DNA of 64,000 bases from contig NZ_CP025394.1 of assembly GCF_002943525.1 (NCBI RefSeq), positions 7,517,001-7,581,000 of the forward strand, given 5' to 3'. The translations under genes were made by a program, and so were the position numbers. The first letter of the stretch is position 1; every line of letters starts with the position of its first letter. Shown here one piece after another: positions 8,685-16,339 of the stretch. The notes below the pieces were generated by a model. The model saw only the letters and a program-made list of their open reading frames with translations. It had not been told where the DNA came from and did not search any database. This stretch comes from Kitasatospora sp. MMS16-BH015 (lineage in GTDB: Bacteria > Actinomycetota > Actinomycetes > Streptomycetales > Streptomycetaceae).

Positions 8685-9953
8685 ATGCACGAGTTCGAGT
8701 ACGACCGCCGTCGTCGGCGGCAGTGGCTGGCCGGCCAGGCCCGGGCCGAGGGCGTCGAGCGGCGCACCCTGCTGCGGATGATGGCCGCGACCGGGGTGCT
8801 CGGCGGTACGGCCGCGGCCGCCGCCCCCCGGGCGATGGCGGCGGCCGGCTCCCCGGCCGCCGGCGGCCCGGTGCCCGGCATCGTCAAGCCGCTGCCGCCC
8901 GAGTGGTTCGTGCCGCGCGGCACCAACGCCGAGATGCGCTGGGACACCTTCCCCGCCGACGAGTTCCAGGTGCCGGTGGAGCGGTTCTTCGTCCGCAACC
9001 ACACCAGCACCCCGGTGCTCGATCCGGCCGCCTGGCGGCTGCGGGTCTTCGGCAGCGGCCTGCGGGCCGGCGAGTCCGGTTACGGGCTGGACGACCTGCG
9101 GGCGATGCCCAGCCACACCGTCAGCGCGATCGTCGAGTGCGCGGGCAACGGCCGCAGCTTCTACGCCAGTCAGCAGCACCAGAGCGTGCCCGGCACCCCC
9201 TGGCAGCTCGGCGGCATCGGCTCGGCCCGCTGGCGCGGGGTGCGGCTGGCCGACCTGCTGCGCCGGGCCCGGGTCGGCCGACACGCCGTGGACGTGATGC
9301 CCGTCGGCCTCGACCCGGAGTACGTCACGGCCGACGGCACCGTGCTCGGCCACGTCCGCCGCCCGCTGCCGATCGCCAAAGCGCTGGACGACGCGCTGCT
9401 CGCGTACGAGATGAACGGCGAGCCGCTCACCCCGGACCACGGCGCGCCGGTGCGGCTCATCGTGCCCGGCTGGGTCGGGATCGCCTCGATCAAGTGGATC
9501 GGCAGCCTGGAGGTCTCGGCCGAGCCGCTCTACTCGCCCTGGAACACCGACTTCTACCGCCTCTTCGGCCCCGACTACCCGGCCGGGGGCACCGCCCCGC
9601 TGGCCACCCAGGTGGTCAAGAGCGCCTTCGAGCTGGCGCTCGGCGCGCAGCTGCCGCTCGGCGGGCCGCACCGGCTCACCGGCCGCTCGTGGTCGGGCGC
9701 CGCCGCCATCCGCGAGGTGGAGATCTCCACCGACGGCGGCACCCAGTGGCACCGCGCCCACCTGCGCGACCACCCCAAGGCCGACACCTGGACCCGCTGG
9801 AGCTTCGACTGGCACCCCGAGACCCCGGGCCGGTACGAGCTGCGCGCCCGGGCGACGGACCGTCAGGGCAACACCCAGCCCGTCACCGCCGTCTTCAACC
9901 GCGAGGGGTACCTGTTCGGGGCGGTGGTCGCGCACCCGGTCACGGTCGGCTGA
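8685..9953 (+). CDS. Sulfite oxidase-like molybdopterin enzyme with Tat signal
   Basis: 422 residues. The N-terminus carries a twin-arginine-type signal (ERRTLLRMMAATGVLGGTAAAAA, residues 25-47, RR at 26-27), so it is probably exported folded. The molybdopterin domain follows, with the ligand cysteine in VECAGNGRSF (Cys152). PGWVGIASIKWIGSLEV is a conserved sulfite-oxidase-family stretch. The C-terminal third (about 310-422) matches the Mo-co oxidoreductase dimerisation domain. The family oxidises sulfite or related S/N-oxyanions. No haem domain is present and no electron-acceptor gene is adjacent, so the partner is unknown. A basic string (YDRRRRRQW) precedes the Tat motif. Confidence 0.85.
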   Translation: MHEFEYDRRRRRQWLAGQARAEGVERRTLLRMMAATGVLGGTAAAAAPRAMAAAGSPAAGGPVPGIVKPLPPEWFVPRGTNAEMRWDTFPADEFQVPVERFFVRNHTSTPVLDPAAWRLRVFGSGLRAGESGYGLDDLRAMPSHTVSAIVECAGNGRSFYASQQHQSVPGTPWQLGGIGSARWRGVRLADLLRRARVGRHAVDVMPVGLDPEYVTADGTVLGHVRRPLPIAKALDDALLAYEMNGEPLTPDHGAPVRLIVPGWVGIASIKWIGSLEVSAEPLYSPWNTDFYRLFGPDYPAGGTAPLATQVVKSAFELALGAQLPLGGPHRLTGRSWSGAAAIREVEISTDGGTQWHRAHLRDHPKADTWTRWSFDWHPETPGRYELRARATDRQGNTQPVTAVFNREGYLFGAVVAHPVTVG

Positions 9954-9997
9954 GCCCGGCCCGAGGACGGCAGCCGGTCACCCCGCGTGCACACGGG

Positions 9998-10026
9998 TTC
10001 GCAGCGGGGTACCCGGCCCGTATCAT
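9998..10026 (+). promoter_or_regulatory. Promoter for the TetR gene (leaderless)
   Basis: TTCGCA (9998-10003), a 17-base spacer and TATCAT (10021-10026) fit a housekeeping promoter. The -10 lies 6 bases before the GTG at 10033, placing transcription start at or next to the start codon, so a leaderless mRNA is predicted. There is no ribosome site upstream of this GTG. Confidence 0.6.
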
Positions 10027-10053
10027 TGACAGGTGACCAAGGTTGACCTGTCA
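10027..10053. promoter_or_regulatory. TetR operator candidate overlapping its start codon
   Basis: Inverted repeat TGACAGGT (10027-10034) and ACCTGTCA (10046-10053) with an 11-base centre that is itself nearly symmetric (GACC-AA-GGT). It lies directly downstream of the -10 and covers the GTG start codon of the TetR gene, where a bound repressor would block transcription. Autoregulation is inferred. Confidence 0.6.
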
Positions 10054-10650
10054 CCACGGCCGGTCGAGGCGATGTCGCCCCGTCAACTCGAACGCCGCCG
10101 GGCCCTCATCTCCGCAGCACTCGCATTGGTGACCGAGACCGGGGTCGAGCGACTCCAGATGAAACAGGTCTGCGAACGCTCCGGCGTCGCGCTCGGTACG
10201 GCCTACCGGTACTTCTCCTCCAAGGACCACCTGCTCGCCGCGGCGATCGCCGACTGGCACCGGCTGCTGCTCAGCGACCTGACGGCCGAGCTGCGCCACC
10301 CGAGGGCGGGCCTGAGCGGGACGGACCGGGCCGTGCGGTTCGTCCGGCACGGGATGCGGGCCTACCAGCGGCAGCCGCAGTTCGCCCGGCTGCGGGTGGC
10401 CGTCTCGGCCTCCACCGACCCGTTCGCCAGCGAGGCGCTGCAGGCGATGGCCCGGGCCGACGACGCGGCGCTCGGGGCGGTGATGAGCGGCCTGCCGCCG
10501 GCCGGCGGCGAGCTGGTGCGCCACATCGTCGGCCACGCCTGGCAGGGCGAGCTCACCGCCTGGGTGACCGGCCGCACCACCCTGGACGACGCGCGGCGCC
10601 GGCTGGAGGACGTGGTGCGGCTGGTGCTGGCGCCGTACGAGCTGGTCTGA
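10033..10650 (+). CDS. TetR family transcriptional regulator
   Basis: 205 residues. Helix-turn-helix at about 20-75: RRRALISAALALV, VERLQMKQVCERSGVALGTAYRYFSSKDHLLAA. The VALGTAYRYFSSKDHL stretch is close to the KstR-type regulators of lipid/sterol catabolism (remembered similarity). The C-terminal ligand domain is standard in length. GTG 10033 is taken as start because a -10 element lies just upstream; ATG 10072 is the alternative. The downstream neighbour is on the opposite strand, so targets other than itself cannot be named, though the sulfite-oxidase-like gene just upstream is a candidate. Confidence 0.85.
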   Translation: MTKVDLSPRPVEAMSPRQLERRRALISAALALVTETGVERLQMKQVCERSGVALGTAYRYFSSKDHLLAAAIADWHRLLLSDLTAELRHPRAGLSGTDRAVRFVRHGMRAYQRQPQFARLRVAVSASTDPFASEALQAMARADDAALGAVMSGLPPAGGELVRHIVGHAWQGELTAWVTGRTTLDDARRRLEDVVRLVLAPYELV

Positions 10651-10695
10651 CGGGCCGTTCCGGTCCGACGGACCGTTCCGGTCTGACAGGCCGTC

Positions 10696-10751
10696 ACTGC
10701 GGGTGCGGGCCGAGCTGCTCCGAGCGGCGGCTACTGCGGGTGCGGGCCGAG
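10696..10751. repeat. 19-base direct repeat copying the end of the DUF2510 gene
   Basis: The sequence ACTGCGGGTGCGGGCCGAG occurs at 10696-10714 and 10733-10751. The second copy is the last codons of the DUF2510 gene (LGPHPQ, stop TAG); the first lies downstream of its stop with a 37-base offset and would read LGPHPQ then TGA. It is a duplicated gene tail. Confidence 0.7.
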
Positions 10752-11435
10752 CAAGGTGTCGGCGGTGAGTGCCGCCGCGAGGGCCAGCGAGCGCAGTGGC
10801 TCGGCGAGCGGGAAGCGGGTCTCGTAGCGGCTGCCGTCCGGGCCGTCCGCGGTGATCCGGCCGACCTCGGTGCCGGTGGTGTCGGTGAGGATCAGCACGG
10901 GCGGCGCGTCCGCCCGGAGCCGGCCCGCCGGCAGGCCGTCCGCGAGCAGCTCGAACTCCGGGTGGCCGGGCGCCGCTGAGGGGAGGAGCTCGCCGAGGGG
11001 CCGGCCGTCCGGCCGGCTGACCGTGGTGGCCCCGGGGTTGGTCTTGCCGCCCTGGCCGACCAGCAGCAGGGGCATGCCGGTCGCGTCCCGGAGCTCGAAC
11101 TGCCGGGCCGGGTGCCGGTCCTTGCCGCCGAGGAAGCGCAGCGCCTTGCGCGGGCCCGACTGCCCGGTCTCGACCACCGAGCCGCAGGGGGTGCCGCCGG
11201 CGTCCAGGACCTCGCCCGTCCGGCTGAAGGTGAGCAGGGGCGCCGCGAGCAGGGCCTCGGGCCCGGCCTGCTGGGGCGCCGCCGGGGCGGCGGGCGGGGC
11301 GGGCGGGGTGGACGGCGGGGGCGCTTGAGGGTGCGGCTGGGTGTGTTCCGTCCAGGCCGCGCCGTCCCACCAGCGGACGGCGGTGGGGGCGAAGGGGTCC
11401 TGGTACCAGCCCGGGGCTGCGGCCGTCTGCGTCAC
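10731..11435 (-). CDS. DUF2510 domain protein with scramblase/LURP-like C-terminal domain
   Basis: 234 residues. The N-terminus APGWYQDPFAPTAVRWWDGAAWTEH (7-31) is the DUF2510 motif, common at the termini of actinobacterial membrane and secreted proteins. A Pro/Ala linker (35-60) follows. From about 65 on, repeated beta-rich stretches (LTFSRTGEVLDAGGTPCGSVVE, RQFELRDATGMPLLLV, FELLADGLPAGRLRAD) resemble the tubby-like LURP/phospholipid-scramblase fold; this part is a tentative structural guess. No membrane segment. Role unknown. Confidence 0.7.
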   Translation of the reverse strand: MTQTAAAPGWYQDPFAPTAVRWWDGAAWTEHTQPHPQAPPPSTPPAPPAAPAAPQQAGPEALLAAPLLTFSRTGEVLDAGGTPCGSVVETGQSGPRKALRFLGGKDRHPARQFELRDATGMPLLLVGQGGKTNPGATTVSRPDGRPLGELLPSAAPGHPEFELLADGLPAGRLRADAPPVLILTDTTGTEVGRITADGPDGSRYETRFPLAEPLRSLALAAALTADTLLGPHPQ

Positions 11436-11463
11436 GGATCGAGCGTACCCGGACCGGTGGGGG

Positions 11464-11526
11464 CGCTCACGGAGGTCGCTGGGGCACTCACGGAGGTCGC
11501 TGGGGCACTCACGGGCGTCGCTGGCG
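11464..11526. repeat. 21-base tandem repeat (three copies) at the tesB 3' end
   Basis: Three 21-base units, with TCA (stop on the minus strand) at 11467, 11488 and 11509. The rightmost unit holds the real end of tesB (QRRP and stop). The period is a multiple of three, so each unit carries an in-frame stop. It looks like slippage duplication of the gene tail. Confidence 0.75.
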
Positions 11527-12423
11527 CAGCAGGGTCTCCTGGACGGCGGAGGCCACCAGCTCGCCCTCGCGGTTGTAGAACTCGCCGAGGGCCAGGCCCC
11601 GGCCGTCCGAGGCGGAGGGGCTGCGCTGGGCGAAGAGCAGCCAGTCGTCGGCTCGGAACGGGCGGTGGAACCACATCGCGTGGTCCAGCGAGGCGAGCAG
11701 CACCTGCGGCGCCTCCTTGTGCGCCGCCCCGCGCTGCACGCGGTGCGGCTGCAGGTGCAGCGCGGTGGTGGAGGCCAGCGTCAGGTCGGAGAGGTAGGTG
11801 AGTGCGCAGACCTGGAGCAGCCCGTCCTCGGCGGGCAGCGGGCTGCCGGCCCGCAGCCAGACGAACTGCTGCGGCACGCCGGGGATCTCGGCGGGCATCC
11901 CGGGGGCGTCGGCCGGGATGAACCGCATCTGCATGGTGCGGAAGATCGTCGCCCGCTCGTACCCCTCCGGGTCGGCCTCGGCGAAGGCCGGCAGCGGGTC
12001 GGGCAGCTCCTCCGGGCCGGGCACCGGCGGCATGGTGCGCTGCCGCTCGGGGGTCTCCTCGGCGGTCTTGAACGAGGCGGAGAGGGTGAAGATCACCTCG
12101 CCGCGCTGGACGGCGGTCACCCGGCGGGTGGCGTACGAGAGCCCGTCCCGGACCCGGTCCACCTCGTAGGCGATCGGCAGGCTCGGGTCGCCGGGCCGGA
12201 TGAAGTAGCTGTGCAGCGAGTGCACGTGCCGCTCGGCGCCGAGCGTCTGCCCGGCGGCCGTCAGCGCCTGCGCGGCGACCTGGCCGCCGAAGGCGCGCAT
12301 CGGGGCCCCGGCGTGACAGCGGCCACGGAACAGGTTCTCGTCCAGCCGCTCGATCCGGAGCAGCTCGGCGAAGGCCCCGGCGGTGCTGGGGGCGGGGGTC
12401 TCCTGGCTGAGGGCATCGGTCAC
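11509..12423 (-). CDS. tesB: Acyl-CoA thioesterase II
   Basis: 304 residues, the usual TesB length, with two hotdog domains. Recognisable blocks are MRAFGGQVAAQALTAA (family GG-Q motif, about 42-57), VHSLHSYFIRPGDPSLPI and, in the C-terminal half, LASLDHAMWFHRPFRADDWLLF with LALGEFYNREGELVASAVQE. TesB cleaves medium and long acyl-CoAs to fatty acid and CoA in the cytoplasm. The gene stands between unrelated minus-strand genes with repeat-filled spacers on both sides, so it is probably transcribed alone. Confidence 0.93.
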   Translation of the reverse strand: MTDALSQETPAPSTAGAFAELLRIERLDENLFRGRCHAGAPMRAFGGQVAAQALTAAGQTLGAERHVHSLHSYFIRPGDPSLPIAYEVDRVRDGLSYATRRVTAVQRGEVIFTLSASFKTAEETPERQRTMPPVPGPEELPDPLPAFAEADPEGYERATIFRTMQMRFIPADAPGMPAEIPGVPQQFVWLRAGSPLPAEDGLLQVCALTYLSDLTLASTTALHLQPHRVQRGAAHKEAPQVLLASLDHAMWFHRPFRADDWLLFAQRSPSASDGRGLALGEFYNREGELVASAVQETLLRQRRP

Positions 12424-12516
12424 CCGCCCATACTGGCAGACCGGTGGCCCCCGCCGGTGGGGCGGGGGCCACCGGGTGTGTGGTGGAACGGGTTGCAGAT
12501 TTGCCGTTTGGTGCGC

Positions 12517-12602
12517 CGGTCGGAGCGGTCGGAGCGGTCGGAGCGGTCGGAGCGGTCGGAGCGGTCGGAGTCGTCGGATCCGTCGGATCCGTCGGAGCGG
12601 TC
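12517..12602. repeat. 9-base minisatellite (CGGAGCGGT)n
   Basis: About nine tandem 9-base units, six nearly perfect (CGGAGCGGT) and the rest variant (CGGATCCGT type), filling the gap between tesB and the MBL gene and running into the MBL stop codon. Units are too short and have no spacers, so this is a minisatellite, not CRISPR. Confidence 0.8.
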
Positions 12603-13836
12603 AGACCGGGACGCCGTCGTCCTCGGCTGACGGCCGGCCACCGGGGGCCGGGGTGGCGGCGGGAGCGGAGTCGGGCGCGGCGGGCCGGCCCGGGATGGTG
12701 GCGCTCGCGGGGAGCGGGGCGTGCAGGGGCGCGGTGCCCCGGGGGACGGCGGCCACCGCGCGCCACCAGAGCTGGAGGGCGGGCGGGGCGGCGGGCTCGA
12801 AGGAGGCGCCGGGGCGCGGCATCGCCAGCTCGGCGCCGAGCGCTCCGGCGGCTGCCAGCGAGCGCTCCGGCGGCTCCTCCCAGGGGTGCGGGGCGAGGTT
12901 GAAGGTGGCCCAGTGCACCGGCAGCATCAGCCGCCCGCCCAGGTCGAGGTGGGCCCGGACGCCCTCCTCTGGGGTCATGTGCACCTCGGGCCAGTACTCG
13001 CTGTACGCGCCGACCTGCATCATGGTGGCGTCGAAGGGGCCGAGCCGGCGGCCGATCTCGGCGAAGCCGGGGAAGTACCCGGTGTCACCGCTGTGGAAGA
13101 CCCGGTGCTCGGGCCCCGCCACCACCCAGGAGGCCCAGAGCAGGTGCGGGCTGGTGCGCGGGCCCCGGCTGCAGTAGTGCCGGGCCGGGGTGGCGGTCAG
13201 GGTGAGTCCGGCCACCCGGGCCGACTCCCACCAGTCCAGCTCGACGATCCGGTCGGGGGCGATGCCCCAGTGCTCCAGGTGGGCGCCCACGCCCAGCGGC
13301 ACGGCGAAGGTGGTGCCGAGCGCGTCCAGCGCCCGGACGGTGGGCAGGTCGAGGTGATCGTAGTGGTCGTGCGAGATCACCACCACGTCCACCGGGCCGA
13401 GCTCGGCCAGGCTCAGCGGCACCGGGTGCAGCCGCTTGGGCCCGATCCAGCCGAACGGGGAGCAGCGCTCGCTCCAGACCGGGTCGAAGAGCACCCGGCG
13501 CCCGTCCAGCTCGGCCAGCACGGTGGCGTGCCCGAGCCAGGTGAGGCGCAGGCCGGAGGCGGGCTGGGTGGCGAAGTCGATCGACTGCGGGCGGTGCAGC
13601 GGGACGGCGGCGGCGGGCACCCGGCGGGCCCGGTCGCCGGTCAGCTGGGCCCGGGTGATCTCCAGCGGGGTGCGCTCGTAGACCAGGCGCCTGGTGGGCA
13701 CCGGGTTCTGGAAGCCGCCGTCGGCGAAGTGCGGGGAGGCGAGGATGCGGGCCAGCCGCTCGCCCTTGGGGTCGGCCCCGAAGGGCTCGGTGCGGACACG
13801 GTGCCAGGCGGTGCGGTACCAGGGGGTGGCGGGCAC
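12601..13836 (-). CDS. MBL-fold metallo-hydrolase (UlaG / NAPE-PLD-like)
   Basis: 411 residues from GTG 13836, chosen because GGAGG lies 5-6 bases upstream; the reading frame stays open to 13935. The metal motif SHDHYDHLD (about 155-163) is the HxHxDH signature; RHYCSRG, HSGDTGYFPGF and LMLPVHWATFNLA supply the remaining ligands. The order and WLGHATVLAELDG start of the domain match the N-acyl-phosphatidylethanolamine phospholipase D / UlaG-like branch, so a phosphodiester or lactone substrate is likely. The last 45 residues are Pro/Ala-rich and poorly conserved. Confidence 0.85.
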   Translation of the reverse strand: MPATPWYRTAWHRVRTEPFGADPKGERLARILASPHFADGGFQNPVPTRRLVYERTPLEITRAQLTGDRARRVPAAAVPLHRPQSIDFATQPASGLRLTWLGHATVLAELDGRRVLFDPVWSERCSPFGWIGPKRLHPVPLSLAELGPVDVVVISHDHYDHLDLPTVRALDALGTTFAVPLGVGAHLEHWGIAPDRIVELDWWESARVAGLTLTATPARHYCSRGPRTSPHLLWASWVVAGPEHRVFHSGDTGYFPGFAEIGRRLGPFDATMMQVGAYSEYWPEVHMTPEEGVRAHLDLGGRLMLPVHWATFNLAPHPWEEPPERSLAAAGALGAELAMPRPGASFEPAAPPALQLWWRAVAAVPRGTAPLHAPLPASATIPGRPAAPDSAPAATPAPGGRPSAEDDGVPV

Positions 13837-14030
13837 GGATCCTCCACGGTCGAGACTGTCCGCAACGGCGTGCGAGGCGGCGTGCGTGGCGGCGCACGGC
13901 GGCGCCGTGGGCGGGCGCCGTCGTACGACAACCATCTCAACGGGACATTACCGCTCAAGCCCGGTCAGGACCCGGCAGATTCGGGCAGCCGGGTGGCGAG
14001 GCTGATCGGTCGGTGCCCGGACGGCCGGTC

Positions 14031-14094
14031 GGGTCGCCGGTCGGGTCGCCGGTCGGGTCGCCGGTCGAGCTGTCGGGCGAGCTGTCGGTCAGGC
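14031..14094. repeat. 12-base tandem repeat abutting the MaoC stop
   Basis: About five 12-base units (three of GGTCGGGTCGCC type, then degenerate GGTCGAGCTGTC and GGGCGAGCTGTC) that run into the stop codon of the MaoC gene. Same placement as other stop-linked repeats in this window. Confidence 0.65.
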
Positions 14095-14544
14095 TGCGTA
14101 GAACCGGGTGATGGTCTCCGCCACGCAGTGCGGCTTGGTGCCGCCCTCGCTGGTGATGGTGTACCGGACCAGGGCCTGCACCCCGCCGGGCACCTCGTCC
14201 GCCGAGAGCAGCACGGCGGTGGCCCGGACGGCGGTGCCGACCGGGACGGGGGCGGGGAAGCGGACCTTCTCGGAGCCGTAGTTGAGCGCCATCCGGACGC
14301 CCTCCACCGCGTAGCACTCCTTGGCCAGCACCGGGATCAGCGACAGCGTCAGGTAGCCGTGCGCGATGGTGCCGCCGAACTGGCTCTCCTTGGCCCGCTC
14401 CGGATCGACGTGGATCCACTGGTGGTCGCCGGTGGCCTCGGCGAAGAGGTCGACGCGCTGCTGGTCGATCACGTGCCAGTCGCTGGTGCCCAGCTCGGTG
14501 CCGACGGCGGCGGTGAGGTCGGCGAGGGAGGCGAAGGTGGTCAC
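14089..14544 (-). CDS. MaoC / R-specific enoyl-CoA hydratase family protein
   Basis: 151 residues, a single hotdog domain. The hydratase 2 motif is clear: DLFAEATGDHQWIHVDPERA (about 32-51) with the catalytic Asp and His, and FGGTIAHGYLTLSL (56-69). The family hydrates trans-2-enoyl-CoA to (R)-3-hydroxyacyl-CoA, or acts as a NodN-like hydratase. It stands alone on the minus strand between repeat-containing spacers, so its pathway is not shown by context. Confidence 0.88.
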   Translation of the reverse strand: MTTFASLADLTAAVGTELGTSDWHVIDQQRVDLFAEATGDHQWIHVDPERAKESQFGGTIAHGYLTLSLIPVLAKECYAVEGVRMALNYGSEKVRFPAPVPVGTAVRATAVLLSADEVPGGVQALVRYTITSEGGTKPHCVAETITRFYAA

Positions 14545-14675
14545 AAGGTGCTCCTGTGGGGCTGCTCCGGGGCTTCGGCTCAGCAGTATGCCTACTGGGG
14601 AGTCACTTGTCAGGGGGCAGTCCGGGGCACCTGCGCCGCGCTGCGGGTCGGCCGGCGTCTGTCGGTCGGTGCCGG

Positions 14676-14703
14676 TCAGCCGGCGCGGTTCAGCCGGCGC
14701 GGT
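14676..14703. repeat. 14-base tandem duplication of the PPOX gene tail and stop
   Basis: TCAGCCGGCGCGGT occurs at 14676-14689 and 14690-14703. The second copy is the real end of the PPOX gene (HRAG, stop TGA); the first is an exact copy immediately beyond the stop. Confidence 0.8.
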
Positions 14704-15124
14704 GCACGGCCTGGCCGGCCGGGAGCAGGCGGCGCCCGCTGAGCAGCTCCGGGGTGAGCAGCACGAACAGTTGCGGCTGGCCGTCCACCCAGGGGCGCGG
14801 GCCGGTGCGCAGCAGGTGTTCGTGCAGTGCCGGGTCGCGGACCAGCTCGGTGCGGCCGTGCACCAGGACGCTCCAGCCGGTCCGGGTGGCGGGGTCGAGG
14901 TGGTCGGCCTGGAAGGCGGCCACGGTGCCGTCCAGGGCCCGGGAGACGGTGCTGCCCTCGCGGAGCGCGAGGACCAGCCGCCCGTCCGCCCCCACCTCGA
15001 AGGCGACCGGCAGCACGGCGGGCAGCGCGTGCTCGGTGTACACCACGCGTCCCACGGGCACCGTCCGGAGCAGGCTGAGGCACTGCGCCTCGCTCAGGGT
15101 GTCCACACGGTTGTCACGGTCCAT
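14690..15124 (-). CDS. Pyridoxamine 5'-phosphate oxidase-fold (PPOX) protein
   Basis: 144 residues. LSEAQCLSLLRTVPVGRVVYTEHALPAVLPVAFEV followed by GRLVLALREGSTVSRALDGTVAAFQAD is the split-barrel start of the PNPOx-like / F420-binding family common in actinomycetes, and WSVLVHGRTELV continues the barrel. Members bind FMN, F420 or haem and reduce diverse substrates. Start ATG 15124 is preceded by AGAGG. It diverges from the caspase-like gene across a 220-base spacer that should hold both promoters. Confidence 0.8.
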   Translation of the reverse strand: MDRDNRVDTLSEAQCLSLLRTVPVGRVVYTEHALPAVLPVAFEVGADGRLVLALREGSTVSRALDGTVAAFQADHLDPATRTGWSVLVHGRTELVRDPALHEHLLRTGPRPWVDGQPQLFVLLTPELLSGRRLLPAGQAVHRAG

Positions 15125-15344
15125 GCCTCTGATGGTGCCCGCCCGGGCCGGTGCTAGACAGGGCCCATGGTCCCGGGAGTGGACCGAGTCGGTGGGCCGA
15201 TGGTCCTTGGTCGCTTTGTTGCCCGTCGAGGGCTCCCGTCCGGGTGAGTTGACGGCGGGCGGGGCCGGGGCGGGCGGGACAGCGATACCTTGGCGGCCGG
15301 ACGGGGCGGCGTGCCCCAGGGGCGAGGGGGAGGGGCGGGTGCGG

Positions 15345-16166
15345 ATGAGCGGCGGCATCGAGTTGGTGGTGATCGGTGCGGACGGCGGGCCGGAGCGGGG
15401 GTACGCCGGCTCGGCCCGGGCCGGCGAGGGGGCCCGGCTGCTGGCCGACACCCTGCCCGGCCGCACCTTCGACGCCGGCTGCCGGGTGACCGAGGTGCCG
15501 CCCGGGGCCGACGCCAACGCGATGCTCACCGCGCTGCGCGCCGCCGCCCAGCGGCCGGCCCGCTGGCTGGTGGTCTGCCTGCTCGGACAGCTCACCGTCG
15601 ACCCGCGCGGCAGACGCCTGGCCCTGGTGACCGGCGGTTCCACCCCCGACAACGCCTACCGGCGCGGGCTGGCCTGGGACTGGGTGGTCTCCACCATGGT
15701 GCACGGCGACCAGGAGGACACCCTGCTGCTGCTCGACGCGGTGGCCGACCGGGAGACCTGGGCCGCCCTGGAGCGCGGCGGCGAGGATGGTGCGGGCGAG
15801 CTGCTCAGCCACTCCCGGGTGCCGCTCTGGGGCCGGCTCGGCCGCTACACCCCCGGTCGGCGCGGCCGGGACGCGGTGCTGCCCGGCGGGCCGGGCTCCT
15901 TCAGCCAGGCGCTGGCCCGGGTGGTGGAGCACGGCGTGCCCGGCGCCCCCGCCGCCGTCGGCCCGGTCGAACTCCAGCCCGCCGTGGAGGCCGAACTGGC
16001 CGAGAGCGGGGAGGCCGCCCGATTGCTGACACCTGGCGAGAACGGGCGCCTTCTGATGCGCAATCGGGCCTCGGTACGCGGTGCATTGGCCGGATTGTCG
16101 CTTTCGGAAGAACTGTTGGCAGTTCTGTGGCGCGAAAACGCCCCAACCGATCCGCCTTCCGCGTAA
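15345..16166 (+). CDS. Caspase-like fold pseudoenzyme (short paralog)
   Basis: 273 residues. The central part reads PPGADANAMLTALRAA, ARWLVVCLLGQLTVDPRGRRLAL, and DTLLLLDAVADRETW. It lines up by eye with caspase-family proteins, in which the second block normally contains the catalytic His (YYAGHG) and the third the catalytic Cys (LDCCFSG). Here His is Gln and Cys is Ala, so the protein should be inactive as a peptidase. The same blocks occur in the 769-residue protein at 42.9-45.2 kb, showing that they are paralogs. Start ATG 15345 (GTG 15339 possible). The last 50 codons use more A/T than the rest. Fold assignment is by eye. Confidence 0.6.
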   Translation: MSGGIELVVIGADGGPERGYAGSARAGEGARLLADTLPGRTFDAGCRVTEVPPGADANAMLTALRAAAQRPARWLVVCLLGQLTVDPRGRRLALVTGGSTPDNAYRRGLAWDWVVSTMVHGDQEDTLLLLDAVADRETWAALERGGEDGAGELLSHSRVPLWGRLGRYTPGRRGRDAVLPGGPGSFSQALARVVEHGVPGAPAAVGPVELQPAVEAELAESGEAARLLTPGENGRLLMRNRASVRGALAGLSLSEELLAVLWRENAPTDPPSA

Positions 16167-16339
16167 GGTCAGGTGGCCCGAGGTGTTGCCGGGGCGGGGC
16201 AGGTTGGCGAAGAATCGCTGCCCCCGACGGCGCCCGACGGGAGGGAGTGGCACCGAGGGACGACGGATTTCTTCTGGCGGCACGATCTCGGTTCCCGGCT
16301 GTCTGCCGGGAGTTGGGGCGGCCGCGATGAGGTGGGGCG

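Noticed and set aside
12517..12602. 9-base repeat considered as CRISPR or coding repeat
   Set aside because: Unit too short, no spacers, and it lies between two genes on the non-coding side of a stop codon.
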